From NCBI GenBank assembly GCA_951799405.1, contig OX637345.1, positions 13,454,001 through 13,518,000 of the forward strand: a stretch of DNA of 64,000 nucleotides. The letters are read 5' to 3'. Below the pieces are notes generated by a model, which was given only the letters and a program-made list of their open reading frames with translations, was not told where the DNA came from and ran no database searches. Position 1 is the stretch's first letter, and every line of letters begins with the position of its first letter. This document shows, in pieces, positions 10,091 through 19,396 of this stretch. The position numbers and the translations under genes are program-made. The stretch comes from Agapetus fuscipes. Its lineage: Eukaryota; Arthropoda; Insecta; Trichoptera; Glossosomatidae.

Positions 10091-10416
10091 CAGATTCAGG
10101 TCCTTTTACACTGAACACTTTTGGTTATTGTAGATTATTAGTTGTGTAAATATTTACATTTAGTTTATAATATAATATCATAATTGTAACAACAATGTTG
10201 GGTGTAGTCAAATTTCAAATCAACATATTAAAAAGTCAAAAAAGTGGTTAAAAGTGCACATATAAATACCCCACTCAGTACACAAATCACAGAACACATA
10301 TGGAAAAAGATTTCAAAGCCAAATTGGGCTAAGGATTAAAAATAGCTAAAGTTATAACCATTTGTAAGGAGCACAAGATTTTGTGTGTGACTTTGACAGT
10401 TCTAATCGATGGAATG

Positions 10417-10421
10417 TGATC
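10417..10421. repeat. target site duplication, 5' side of L-A
   Basis: TGATC, identical to 6637-6641. In the L-B frame it is the DQ codon pair that resumes at 6641. Confidence 0.75.
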
Positions 10422-11706
10422 CTTCCATACTTTTCTCGGTCTTCCTCTACCACGACATCCATCTATTCTAGCAATATATACTTTCTTCGTCAATCTTTCA
10501 TCACTCATTCTCTCCAAATGCCCGAACCATCTTAACATACTTCTTTTAATCTTCACTTTCACACTTTCCCTTACACCACATTCTTCTCTTACAAAATCAT
10601 TCCTCACCCTGTCACTTCGTTTTTTCCCAATCATACTTCTTAGATAGTCCATTTCTACTGTATGGACTTAACTAATTTCCCTTTCACTCACCGTCCAGGC
10701 TTCACTTCCATACATCAAGGTTGGCACTAGTATACCACCGTGCACCGCCAATCTAACATTTTTTGAGAGATTTTGGTTCCTGGCGATGCAAGCGGTCGCA
10801 CCCAGTACACACCTGCCTTTCATTATTCTTCTTTCAAATTCACCGGCCATTCTTCCATCTTTTTCAAACTTACTTCCCAAATATACAAACTCATTTACGA
10901 CATCAACATTCATTCCATTAATTTTAAATTCATAATTCATATTTTCATCATCTCTTTCAAAAATCAAAACTTTCGTCTTTCTTGCATTCAACTTCAAATT
11001 ATTACCTTTCAAAGCTTCGTTCAATCTAGAGAGCATCATTTGCAATTCCACTGCTGAATCAGATACAAGGACTGCATCATCCGCATACAGTAGAACGCTT
11101 ACTTTGCTCTCTCCTATCATTAATCCACAATCATCAAGTCTAGCATCTCGAACACACTTGTCCATGACTATGTTAAATAGCCATGGGCTCATCACACATC
11201 CTTGCCTTACACCCTTAAAAACTTCAAACCATTCACTATACTCACCATCAATACGAATGCAAGCCATACTATTCTCATAGTTCGCATGCACCGCATTGAG
11301 TAGAGCTCCATTCACTCCGTATGCTTTCAAAACATCCCACAACATACCTCTGTCCACTGAGTCAAAAGCCTTTTCCAGATCCACAAAGGCCGTGAATAGT
11401 TTCCCCCTCACCGACAATTGTTTTTCAACAATTTGTCGTAGAGTGAAAATCTGATCAACACAGCCTCTACCGGCCATAAAGCCGGACTGTATATCGGAAA
11501 CCCTTTTGCTAGTAGTCAGAATCACATTTTTTATAATCACCTTACAGAAGACTTTTCCTGGTATACTGAGTAGACTGATTGGTCTGAAGTTCTGACAGTC
11601 TTTTTTGTCCCCTTTACCTTTGTAAATGGGAACAATGACTGCCTTCCTCCAATCCATCGGTACCACTCCTGCATTCACACAAATACATCGTACAATACGG
11701 CGTACA
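10422..11706 (-). pseudogene. L-B LINE ORF2: reverse transcriptase and C-terminal region
   Basis: Non-LTR reverse transcriptase without its N-terminal endonuclease. The 5' end at about 11706 is a truncation next to FB2. From there one frame reads through RT blocks: [61 protein letters not shown] (first catalytic Asp), [31 protein letters not shown] (YADD catalytic pair) and [13 protein letters not shown]. The C-terminus has [33 protein letters not shown] and GRGRPRKVWKD. One in-frame TAA at 10670-10668 follows SEREIS; the same frame continues after it (VHTVEMDYLRSM), so this is a single nonsense change. The frame is then cut at 10421 by L-A and continues at 6641. The clade is uncertain (RTE/Jockey-like). 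Confidence 0.88.
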
Positions 11707-11714
11707 TCTTACTT

Positions 11715-11970
11715 ATTTACAATACTAATAACTACACAGTTAAAATTTGTTAATAGGATATTACAATAATCGTTATAAGCGAACTTACATTATTCTCGAA
11801 GTTTCTTTAGCGACGTAGATAACGTCTTCAGGATACACCCTGCAGACGTTAGAGGTTGTCTCCTGAGGGTGTCTCCTGAAGACGTCGCTAACGAAACGTC
11901 GAGAATCATGTAAGTTCTCTTATAACGGTTCTTGTAATATCCGATTAATAAATTTTAACTGTGTAGTTAT
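11715..11970. mobile_element. FB2 foldback element
   Basis: Left end AATAACTACACAGTTAAAAT and right end TTTTAACTGTGTAGTTAT are inverted, with pairing continuing through GGATATTACAATAATCG and the ACTTACATTATTCTCG/CGAGAATCATGTAAGT arms. The right arm has CTGAAGACG ... GCTAACGAAACGTCG, and the left arm has a degraded reverse form. It lies between the truncated L-B and a solo LTR. Confidence 0.8.
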
Positions 11971-12350
11971 TGTTATGTAAATAATAAATACTATCAATGT
12001 TAGGTAGGTAGGTAGGTGTATTACTAGCCGATGAGAGGTGGAATAACTATTATAGGTTCCTAGGAAAGAAACATTCAATTATGTACCTACTGGAAGCTTT
12101 TTGTTCTGGAAGGCTCTAGCAAAATTGTCTTCTAGCAACTACTGTCTTTAGGAGTATAAAGGGCTGCAAGCGGCTCGCAAGAGTCAGTCCATATACGTCG
12201 CTCTGCTTCTGAACAAGAAAGACATGAAGACCAACTGCGAAGTAAATATAAAGTGCTAAACCATAAATGTGAATATTGTTAAAAATAAATATAAATTGTT
12301 AAATAAATCTAAGTGTAAAATAAATATCCATGAAAGAAGACCAGTTTTTT
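11971..12350 (+). mobile_element. solo LTR-like copy A with TATA box
   Basis: Starts TGTTATGTAAATAATA like copies B and C. It contains GGAAGCTTTTTGTTCTGG (degenerate heat-shock elements, 12092), a TATA box GAGTATAAAGGG at 12153, then many AATAAA words (12240-12330) and GAAGACCAGTTT near its 3' end. The terminal part seen in copy C is missing, cut where the next T repeat begins. Confidence 0.6.
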
Positions 12351-12360
12351 TAATTTAAAG

Positions 12361-12600
12361 TTCCTTGACTTAGATATAGGTTGGTATGCGGCTGACCACC
12401 CATGCTGTAAAAATGGTTCACTTTGCCAATGTCACCCCTGTTACAGGGAAGGACGGCAAGAGTTGCAGGGTGGTTTTTATGTTGTAGGTTCACATGAGGG
12501 ATGTGCAAGCGCGAACTTGTACGTGTCTGGTTGTGAGAATGCATGTAATGTGAATCTCCAATGTAACATATCTTTGCAACTTAGATTAGATTAGATTAAA
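12361..12600 (+). repeat. T repeat, near full-length
   Basis: Begins TTCCTTGACTTAGATATAGG, a small variation of the usual start, and ends ACTTAGATTAGATTAGATT. All internal landmarks are present. Confidence 0.85.
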
Positions 12601-12639
12601 AACTTTTTTAAACCCTAAAAACACAACATTATTATTATT

Positions 12640-12862
12640 GTAAATATGTCACCTATGTCACCCCTGTTTCAGGGAAGTTCTGCAGGAGTTGCAGGGTGTA
12701 TGTTCATTTGAGATTCGGGTTTTTTAATTGTAGGACTACATGCGGCATGTTTAAGCGCGAACTTAAACATGTCTGTTTTGTGAAAATGCAAATAATGTGA
12801 ATCTCTAATGTCACTTATATTTTGCAACTTAGATTAGATTAGATTAGATTAGATCGTAGTTT
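12640..12862 (+). repeat. T repeat, 5'-truncated
   Basis: Starts within the CACCTATGTCACCCCTG segment and ends with five copies of ATTAG (12833-12858). It follows the preceding T copy in the same orientation, about 40 bp away. Confidence 0.8.
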
Positions 12863-13220
12863 CAACCTCAACGTTACAAGTACATCTTACTTGTTGATAA
12901 ATCTTTGAAGTTCAGATTATAGCTATGATATTTGTGTCGCCCCTGCCCATGGCATTGACAGAGCCGTGGCGCAATGCACCGGCAGACTTTAGGAGATTCT
13001 AAATATAATAAAGTGCAATCAGCGTCTCACAGACCAGACACTGCCCTGTAAGTACCTACTCGCTGTTTATTATTTCACTTTGTACATGACGCTTTATGTA
13101 CTTCACGATTTTATCTCGTACATGGTGAGAGAGCTCGTAGAAGGATGTGCGAAAAACAAGCGAGGATTTCATTATTTCCATGGTACAGTCAAGGCTTACT
13201 CGGCTTTCATAAAAAATGAG
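12863..13220. other. unassigned sequence
   Basis: No recognised repeat or gene. Confidence 0.35.
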
Positions 13221-13606
13221 AATCTACTCTCCTTGTGGAATAGGATTATCTCTACTTCAAGTTAAGCGTTTTGTATACATTACTTGTGAATATAGCAGTG
13301 GCGAAGGGTTCCATACAGATACAAGCCGATTCCCATCGGTTTCCTGTTTAAAATTAGGCAAAAATGATAATAAAGTAGACTGCATGGTTTCAATGGGGAA
13401 AAAATACGTGTTGTTTCTTTGGTTTTAAATGTAGTTTTTTACTTTGTGCCTATATTTTTTAACTACTTTGTTACATCATTTTAAAAGGGAAGCCGATGGG
13501 AACCGGCTTGTATGGCACCCTTTGCCATAGGAATCTACTCTCCTTGTGTAATAGGATTATCTCTACCTCAAGTTAAGCGTTTTGTATACTTAACTTGTGA
13601 AAATAG
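13221..13606. repeat. 75-bp direct repeats flanking a MITE
   Basis: AATCTACTCTCCTTGTGG at 13221 and AATCTACTCTCCTTGTGT at 13532 begin two 75-bp near-identical segments, both ending TTGTGAAxATAG. They bracket the MITE at 13296-13530. Confidence 0.75.
13296..13530. mobile_element. MITE with CAGTGGCG-type imperfect terminal inverted repeats
   Basis: The left end CAGTGGCGAAGGGTTCCATA and the reverse complement of the right end, CTATGGCAAAGGGTGCCATA, match over most positions. The shared GATTCCCATCGG/CCGATGGGAACC arms lie further in. The 8-bp flanks GAATATAG and GAATCTAC agree at 6 of 8 positions, so an hAT-type origin is possible. Confidence 0.6.
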
Positions 13607-13616
13607 TTATTATAAT

Positions 13617-13918
13617 AGTTGGATGATTTATTTGGTGAGTGCTGTTTTTGTGTGAATCACACCTCAAGAGCCCTCTGCCTCTCTCTTAGTCATCGCTATA
13701 AAAAGCAACAATTCTCAATCAAGACCCAGTTGCTGTAAAGCTGGATGTACCTTTGGTGATCGGTCTTTGGTAAAGGTATATGTATTTTTCAGATAAGCGA
13801 AGAATATATTTGGAAATATAAATGGTATATTTTTTGAGCTCCGCCGGGATTCGAATCCACGACCTTCCATTTACGGGTCTGAAATGTTGCCACTGGACTA
13901 CGGACCGGTCCAAGAAAT
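13617..13918 (-). mobile_element. S1 SINE with 5S head (compound copy 3), tail type 1
   Basis: Minus-strand copy with all S1 segments. Box B reads GGATTCGAATCCC at the complement of about 13848-13860. The tail matches type 1 (AGGTGTGATTCACAC, AAATAAATCATCC). A 5S-like sequence lies directly upstream, joined through the spacer ATTTCTTGGACCGG. Confidence 0.88.
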
Positions 13919-14035
13919 GCCAACAACACGCGGTGTACCTAGCGGTCACCCATCCAAGTAGCATCCGCGCCCAATGTTGCTTAACTTCGGTGATCTGATG
14001 AGAACCGGTGCTTTCAACAGCGTATCGTCGTTGAC
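13919..14035 (-). ncRNA. 5S-rRNA-like head of compound SINE (not a functional rRNA gene)
   Basis: The minus strand spans a complete 5S-like sequence from GTCAACGACGATAC to CACCGCGTGTTGTTGGC. The internal promoter words are recognisable: AAGTTAAGCAAC (A box), GGGCGCGGAT (intermediate) and GGATGGGTGACCGC (C box). It is fused to S1 and shared with two other loci, so it is a transposon part. Confidence 0.85.
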
Positions 14036-14379
14036 AAATGTAGTAGGTATATATGACATGAAAAGAAGAAGAGGCTGGAGGTAGGTAAGTCCATAGGAAG
14101 ACATACGTGCATACATACTGCTTGTATCTGTTGATGGCATAGTGCGCAGTAGGTACGGCTTTGATGGTGCGCAGAGTTACTTTCTCGCGTCGGAACAGAA
14201 AGTGGCCTCAAAACTAGACTTTCCGCTCCAATGGAATGTTCTAGCACATTCGCGATGCTCTCCCACTCTACTCCACTCCTATTCCACCATCATCTTAGTC
14301 GCAAATGCCAATTCCATGGTGAAAAAAACAAGCCTAACATCGTGAAGCATCTTCCGGTAAAGAGTATTTGAAGGCAGAC

Positions 14380-14908
14380 ACTTTTTTTAAGGAATCCTAT
14401 GCGGAAGACTCCTTAGATTTCAGAGACTCTAGGGGACACTTTTTGTATTGACGTAGAGGTGTTGTTTACGAGTTGGGTCGTCGCCACAAAGCGCCAATTC
14501 TCAAGCAAGACCCAGGCTGTAAGGCTAGATCAGCGGTCGGGAACTTTGTTTAACCATTACTCCAAAATATTTTTACTTAAGTCGATATTACCCCTTGCCC
14601 CATTTTGAAAAGAAGACAATCAATGTTTATTGAATTAATTTACACGGAAAAAAAAAAGTTAATCGAAAATAGTAATTATGTAATAGACAAACAAAATAAA
14701 ATTCTCAAATTGGATCAAATTACCCCATTTTGGGTAATTTCCCCGACCGCAGGGCTAGCTGGACCTTGAGTGACAGGTCTTTGGTAAAGGTTTTATGAAT
14801 TTATAACCCAGCAAAGAGCATATTTTTTGTATTCCGCCGCGATTCGAACCCACAACCTTCCATTTACGAGTCTGAAGCGTTAGCACTAGACTAAGGACCG
14901 GACCCTGA
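14380..14908 (-). mobile_element. S1 SINE, tail type 2, split by an hAT-type MITE
   Basis: The SINE is readable on both sides of 14531-14752. The 3' part (14380-14530) has the type-2 tail with CTCTGAAATCTAAGGAG. The 5' part (14753-14908) has the head with box B GGTTCGAATCGCGG. Removing the MITE and one copy of the 8-bp flank restores a continuous S1. Confidence 0.82.
14531..14752. mobile_element. hAT-type MITE with 8-bp target duplication
   Basis: 222 bp with terminal inverted repeats CAGCGGTCGGGA and CTGCGGTCGGGG (reverse complement of the right end). Flanks are GGCTAGAT (14523-14530) and GGCTAGCT (14753-14760), a 7/8 match. CAG-starting ends and 8-bp duplications are standard for hAT. No coding potential. 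Confidence 0.88.
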
Positions 14909-14924
14909 CTTGAAATGGGGGTTT

Positions 14925-15440
14925 CTCTGCTCCTAGGCTCCTAGGCTACATCCTCAACGACACGAAAATGCCTGTTAACCTGAAACGCAGGGTCTTTGAG
15001 CTATGCGTGCTTCCAGTATCTATCCACCTATGGCTTGGGAACAAAAGGGCTCACTCAGTATAGCGCCAACAGACTGAGGACGCGCCAAAGAGCGATTGAA
15101 AGGAGGATGCTGGGAATCAGTCACAGAGACAGGGTTCCAAACCAGGAACTCCCTAGACGCACTGCTGTCACTGATTTCATACAGCGAGTGGCCTGCTTAA
15201 AGTGGCGCTGGGCTGGTCACGTTGCAAGGGAAGACCATGACAGTTGGCCGAAAAGGATTGTCTAGTGGCGGCCCAGGATGTCCAAGTGGGGAGTGGGGAG
15301 ATACCAACTGAGGTGGCATTAAGGGAACTGCAGGCAGAGGATGGCTGAACACAGCAGCCGATAAGACGAACATGGAGAATATTAGAGGAGGCCTACGTCC
15401 AGGAGTGAACTGAGAAAGGATAAGGAAGAAGAAGGAAGAT
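14925..15440 (+). pseudogene. L-D LINE ORF2 C-terminus (RTE-like)
   Basis: The plus strand encodes a typical RTE-type C-terminal region: YILNDTKMPVNLKRRVFELC, then RQRAIERRMLGISHRDRVP, then VACLKWRWAGHVAREDHDSW, then WRPRMSKWGVG and RQRMAEHSS in a frame broken by stops. A frameshift separates the first and second blocks near 15020. It ends in the usual EEAYVQ-like and AGGAAGAAGAAGG terminus. No RT catalytic block remains. Confidence 0.82.
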
Positions 15441-15549
15441 TTTTTGTATGCGCGTAACACCCATCTGCTTATGTGCAAACATCAATGATGAATCTTAAAT
15501 GTTAACATATCATATATTAAAGATAAAAAAAATAACATAATGTGTACCT

Positions 15550-15815
15550 ATGCTTCTTGACTTATAGGTTGATATGCGGCTGACCACCCATGCTGTAGAA
15601 AATGGTTCACTTTGCCAATGTCACCCTTGTTTCAGGGAAGGTCGGCAGGAGTTGCAGGGTGTATGTTCATTTGAGATTCGGTTTTTTATATTTAAGGTCC
15701 ACGTTCGGATGTTTAAACGCGAACTTATGTACGTGTCTTTTTGTGAAAATGCATATAAGTAATGTGAATCTGTAATGTTACATATATTTGCAACTTAGAT
15801 TAGATTAGATTAGAA
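15550..15815 (+). repeat. T repeat, full-length
   Basis: Begins TTCTTGACTTATAGGTTGAT and ends CAACTTAGATTAGATTAGAT. Confidence 0.88.
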
Positions 15816-16214
15816 AACATGGACTCTCGTCTGATGGTCTCTTCCCAAAGCTGCTGAATTTACTTACAAAATTAAATCCAATTCAAATCATTATTGTGAT
15901 ATGCAATGTGTGGTAGCGCCATCTTGGTGCCGGCATTCGAAGTTTGAATTTTCAAAATCAAGGTCAACGGTTATGTTTGCGCGCGCAGACGACGTTCTTA
16001 ATTCAAAAGAGAGGAGCCCCCTCCCTTTGCGGTAGAATACTACTTCCGGTTAGTTTAAAATATTACTATAGGTAGATACATACCTACCTTCACAACTGCT
16101 TCCCGCTCTTTCTCCTACTCTATGGTCGCTTTACACGAGCTTAATAAATTCATGTTTTTTTTTTCTTTGTAATATTTGCAGTAAAATTAACCATTATTTA
16201 ATGGATTACACGAG
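15816..16214. other. unassigned sequence
   Basis: Contains CGCCATCTTGGTGCCGGC near 15908. No gene or repeat assigned. Confidence 0.35.
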
Positions 16215-16350
16215 GAATATAGGTTAGTATGAGGCTGACCAATAACAATTTGGTGTAGGTACTTTTGCAAATGCTTCCCCGGTTTTAGGGAAATGCGACA
16301 GGAGTTGCAAGGTTTATGTACGTGTAAAGTTTGCTTGTGAGCATGTTTTT
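16215..16350 (+). repeat. T repeat, proximal half
   Basis: TATAGGTTAGTATGAGGCTG through GGAGTTGCAAGGTTTATGTA, ending at AGTTTGCTTGTGAGCATG. Confidence 0.65.
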
Positions 16351-16354
16351 CATT

Positions 16355-16515
16355 ATTACTGTAACTACATATATCTCCGTTAGCATTCCGCTAAGGGGGG
16401 GGGGGGGGGCAGAGCCTCTGCAGATTTGCCTACATTTTTTCCTATCCTTGCATGCCTTTTTGAATGCATTCATATCCGTAACCTTTTTCATACATTTCAT
16501 TTTTTTTATTATTTT
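16355..16515 (-). pseudogene. L-G LINE 3' end with G homopolymer
   Basis: The minus strand reads through KDRKKCRQICRGSA-like sequence. The segment that normally reads CTAGGGGTGGCCAG has expanded into a run of about 13 G (about 16397-16409). 5'-truncated. Confidence 0.75.
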
Positions 16516-16518
16516 TTT

Positions 16519-16827
16519 TAAGAAATCCTGTGCGGGAGACTCTCTAGATTCTAGAGACTCAAGGGGTCTATGACGCTTGTTGTAGTGCCGCAGAGGTGAA
16601 CGAGCTTGGTCGTCGCTACAAAGCGCCAATACTCAAGCAAGACCCAGTTGCTGTAAGGCTGGATGGACCTTTGGTGACCGGTCATTGGTAAAGGTGTATG
16701 AATTTTTCAACCCAGCGAAGAGCAAATTTGAAAATATAAATGGTAATTTTTTTGTGCTCCGCCGGGATTCGAACCCACAACCTTCCCGTTCAGAGTCCGC
16801 AGTGTTACCGCTGAGCTACGAACCGGT
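16519..16827 (-). mobile_element. S1 SINE, full-length, tail type 2
   Basis: The minus strand runs from GACCGGTTCGTAGCTCAGCGG through box B GGTTCGAATCCCGGC to the type-2 tail. Box A here (TAGCTCAGCGGTAACACTG) is tRNA-like. Confidence 0.88.
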
Positions 16828-16844
16828 CTCTTAGATTTTTTTAA

Positions 16845-17100
16845 AATAGATTTGTGAAGAGGAATGCAATTCACCAACCTATTCTGCCTGGCCCGAAACA
16901 GGTATAAATATCATCAAATAATAATTCGTTATTGTTTTATTTTAATTAATTATTAATTAATAATTACCCAATGACATCTGTTGAACCAGGGTGAATGCTA
17001 TGGTCAAACGACCCAGGCGAGGATCGAACCAACGTTATTGTATTCGAAACACGCTAGAAACATCAGTCCACTTGGCCCCCTCGGCCATAGCACCGACAAT
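16845..17100 (-). mobile_element. S3 SINE, full-length
   Basis: The minus strand begins GTCGGTGCTATGGCCGAGGG and has GGCCGAGGGGGCCAAGTGGA (box A of a Leu/Ser-like tRNA) and GTTGGTTCGATCCTCGCC (box B). The body includes TCAACAGATGTCATTGGG. The 3' end reads CCTGTTTCGGGCCAGGC then GGTTGGTGAATTGCATTCC and a TTTAAAA-rich end. Best copy of the family in the window. Confidence 0.85.
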
Positions 17101-17214
17101 CCCTATGTACATATGTGTACCTATTGTGTATCCCATTCTTTCACAGTTTCTGCAGAGTGTCTGAATACCTCTAGCAGAATGACGACAGAGTTACAGAAAC
17201 AGTATTTTTTATTT

Positions 17215-17435
17215 AAAATACATTGACTAATAGGTTGGGAAGAGGCTTATCACCCACACTGTAAAAAAAAGATTTACTTTGCCAACATCACCCCTGTTTC
17301 AGAGAATGTCCGCAAAAGTTGCAAAGTAAGTACACATGTCTGTGTGTGGGCTGGGCATGCATTTAATATAAATTTTGAAATGTTAATATATCTTTGCACC
17401 TTAGATTATAGATTGTAGATTATAGATTGTAAAAG
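17215..17435 (+). repeat. T repeat, near full-length
   Basis: TTGACTAATAGGTTGGGAAG start, ending TTAGATTATAGATTGTAGAT. Confidence 0.8.
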
Positions 17436-17874
17436 CAAAGTAAAAGACATTTGCTCACACGACATACTACTTCTGAGGATGCTTTTTTGAGGCGAAAATA
17501 CTCGAGCAAAAATAAAAAAGGTTAAGTGAAATTGTGCTATGTTTTAAAATAAATAAAATACTGTTTTTTCATGTTATCTTTCTGGTGTCTGTTCCGTAGT
17601 GATAATGCGAATTCCTTTCCTTGACTATGGATATGAAGAACTATAAAGCAAGTAACTATCTCGGTAACTTGAAAGCATACTTGCTTCGTGCGAATCAGCT
17701 GCGAAAACATTGAAAAGTGTTGACCTACTGAGTAAACACCGGTGCGGTATACTTTTCGGTAATTTACAGCTAATGGTGAGATTATGAAAGTTTTTGTTAC
17801 TTTTAACTCATTTCTCCATTCACGTGTGACTAAAGACATAATCAAGTAATATAAATAAATAAAAACATGCTACA
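17436..17874. other. unassigned; CGAAAA terminal motif at 17472
   Basis: CTTCTGAGGATGCTTTTTTG then AGGCGAAAATACTCGAGC at 17472-17508 resembles the motif at 54605-54660. The remainder is unassigned; the 102-codon minus frame here has no recognised domain. Confidence 0.3.
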
Positions 17875-17950
17875 ATAACTCTGTTGATATGTCACTAGAT
17901 CTGGCGAAAGCCTCGCCAGATTTGCCTCAATTTCATTCTATCCTTGCATA
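17875..17950 (-). pseudogene. L-G LINE 3' scrap
   Basis: Matches the terminal L-G segment (CCTCGCCAGATTTGCCTC, ATTCTATCCTTGCATA). It stops exactly where the 5S-like head begins at 17951, so the SINE appears to have inserted into it. Confidence 0.6.
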
Positions 17951-18065
17951 CCAACGACGATACCATGTTGAAAGCGCCGGTTCTCTCAGATCACCGAAGT
18001 TAAGCAACATTTGGCGCGGATGCTACTTGGATGGGTGACCGCTAGGTACACCGCGTGTTGTTGGC
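17951..18065 (+). ncRNA. 5S-rRNA-like head of compound SINE (copy 1)
   Basis: 115 nt from CCAACGACGATACCATG to GCGTGTTGTTGGC, almost the entire length of a 5S rRNA. A box GAAGTTAAGCAAC and C box GGATGGGTGACCGC are intact. Compared with copy 3, it has a one-base change in the GGGCGCGG region (TTGGCGCGG). Confidence 0.88.
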
Positions 18066-18385
18066 ATTTCTTGGACCGGTCCGTAGTCCAGTGGCAGCAC
18101 TTCGGACTCGTAAATGGAAGGTTGTGGATTCGAATCCCGGCGGAGCACAAAAATATACCATTTATATTTCCAAATATGCTCTTCGCTGGGTTGAAAAATT
18201 CATAAATCTTTACCAAAGACCGGTCACTGAAAGGTCCATCCAACCTTACAACAACTGGACCTTGCTTGAGAAATGGCGCTTTCTACAGCGACGACCAAGC
18301 TCGCAGAGGCCTCTTGAGGTGTGATATACACAAAAACAGCGCTCACCAAATAAATCATCCTTATATTATAATTATTAATATTGAG
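18066..18385 (+). mobile_element. S1 SINE body of compound copy 1, tail type 1
   Basis: The spacer ATTTCTTGG joins the 5S head to ACCGGTCCGTAGTCCAGTGG. Box B is GGATTCGAATCCCGG. The end CTCACCAAATAAATCATCC is followed by a TTATATTATAATTATT run. Confidence 0.9.
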
Positions 18386-18924
18386 TATACTCGAAAAAAG
18401 ACATACGGGTATTGGCTTGGACCAAATACTAAACCAGGAAAATCGTTGTTTTCAATAGCTAAACCCTCACACAACACAAAACATTTTGATCTTGAATATA
18501 TCAGAGAAGAGCTGCCTCTTTAATCCGGCCGATTTGAGTAAGAGCCGGTTTAAAAATTAAACCTTATTCTGAACGATTACCTCCCGTGTTACTTTCGTTT
18601 CTCCGTTAGCCGCCGTTACTTGTTACAGTTGCTAGTTTCTCTCCGTTGCGTCGTTACGGTAACGAGCAACGGTAAGTATAATGTAACGAATCCACTTAAC
18701 GACGCTCTCAATCGTAACGATTAGTCTTAATTATAAATGTACAAATAAATGAGATGATTTAACACCTCTCTGATGGTCAGAAAACAGTTGTTAAAACAAC
18801 TCATCTTCATGCTTTTGTTCTGGATCGTAGATCGCGAAGGTTTCTTACTTCCGTCTTTTGTCCAGTTAATTTTCTCTGAGTCGTCCCATTGAACTTAATC
18901 TATTCTAATCTAATCCAAGTGGCA
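18386..18924. other. unassigned; CGTTAC/GTAACG-rich block
   Basis: 18570-18735 is enriched in CGTTAC and its complement GTAACG (for example CGTCGTTACGGTAACGAGC), giving partial self-complementarity. It could be a decayed foldback element; clear ends were not found. Confidence 0.3.
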
Positions 18925-19190
18925 AATATATGTCTATAATCTACAATCTATGCTGCAAAGATATGTTAACATTTAAGGCTCATATTATATGCATGCCCAC
19001 AGTCAGGCACATGTAGGTTCGCGCCTACACATTCTGCATGCGTGCAGACATTGGGTATTCACACTACATGCATTCATTGGATATTCACATTACATGCATT
19101 CTGACAAGCAGACACGTGTAAGTTCGCGCTTGCACATGCCGCATGTGAATCTATAACATAAAAACCCAAATCTTAAATGAATATACACCT
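18925..19190 (-). repeat. T repeat, mosaic copy
   Basis: Contains the distal half of T twice: CTGCAAAGATATGTTAACAT near 18953 and again ATTCACATTACATGCATTC near 19085. This suggests two insertions or a recombinant. Confidence 0.65.
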
Positions 19191-19194
19191 AAGA

Positions 19195-19396
19195 CTGGTC
19201 CGTAGTCCAGTGGCAACACTTCGGACTAGGTTGTGGGTTCGAATCCTGGTGGAGCACAAAAAAAATACTATTTACATTTTCAAATATGCTCTTCACTGGG
19301 TTGAAAAAATCATAGAACTTTTACCAAAGATCAGTCATCAAAAGGTCCATCCAGCCTTACAGGAAGTTTGTAGCGACGACCAAGCTCGTAAAAAGT
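19195..19396 (+). mobile_element. S1 SINE, internally deleted
   Basis: Head CTGGTCCGTAGTCCAGTGG, with a deletion between the D-like and box B portions, then body to GACGACCAAGCTCGTAAAA. The tail is lost at the S2 junction. Confidence 0.8.

Larger units (their letters stand above)
6642..10416 (-). mobile_element. L-A non-LTR retrotransposon (CR1/Jockey group), internally deleted
   Basis: A 3775-bp minus-strand element inserted in L-B. In order from its 5' end at 10416: about 355 bp 5' UTR ending in an A tract, ORF1 (10061-8658), about 400 bp of linker, then a short frame that may be the start of ORF2, then RT from about 8180 to 7038, then a 3' UTR with an AATAAAGACC signal near 6650. It ends in a short repeat, TTATGATTAT. 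Short 3' tandem repeats instead of poly(A) are usual in the CR1/L2 group. ORF2 lacks endonuclease and RT blocks before the first catalytic Asp, so the copy cannot be autonomous. The TGATC duplications on both sides and the intact L-B sequence across the empty site support a single insertion event. Confidence 0.85.

Noticed and set aside
12833..12862. Telomeric repeat
   Set aside because: The TTAGA/ATTAG runs are the short microsatellite end of T/L-B in many copies. Insect telomeres are usually TTAGG, and the runs here are only 3-6 units long.
17951..18065. A functional 5S rRNA gene
   Set aside because: The 5S-like sequence is fused to S1 at an identical junction at three loci and has no T-run terminator after GTTGGC. 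It is a SINE head.
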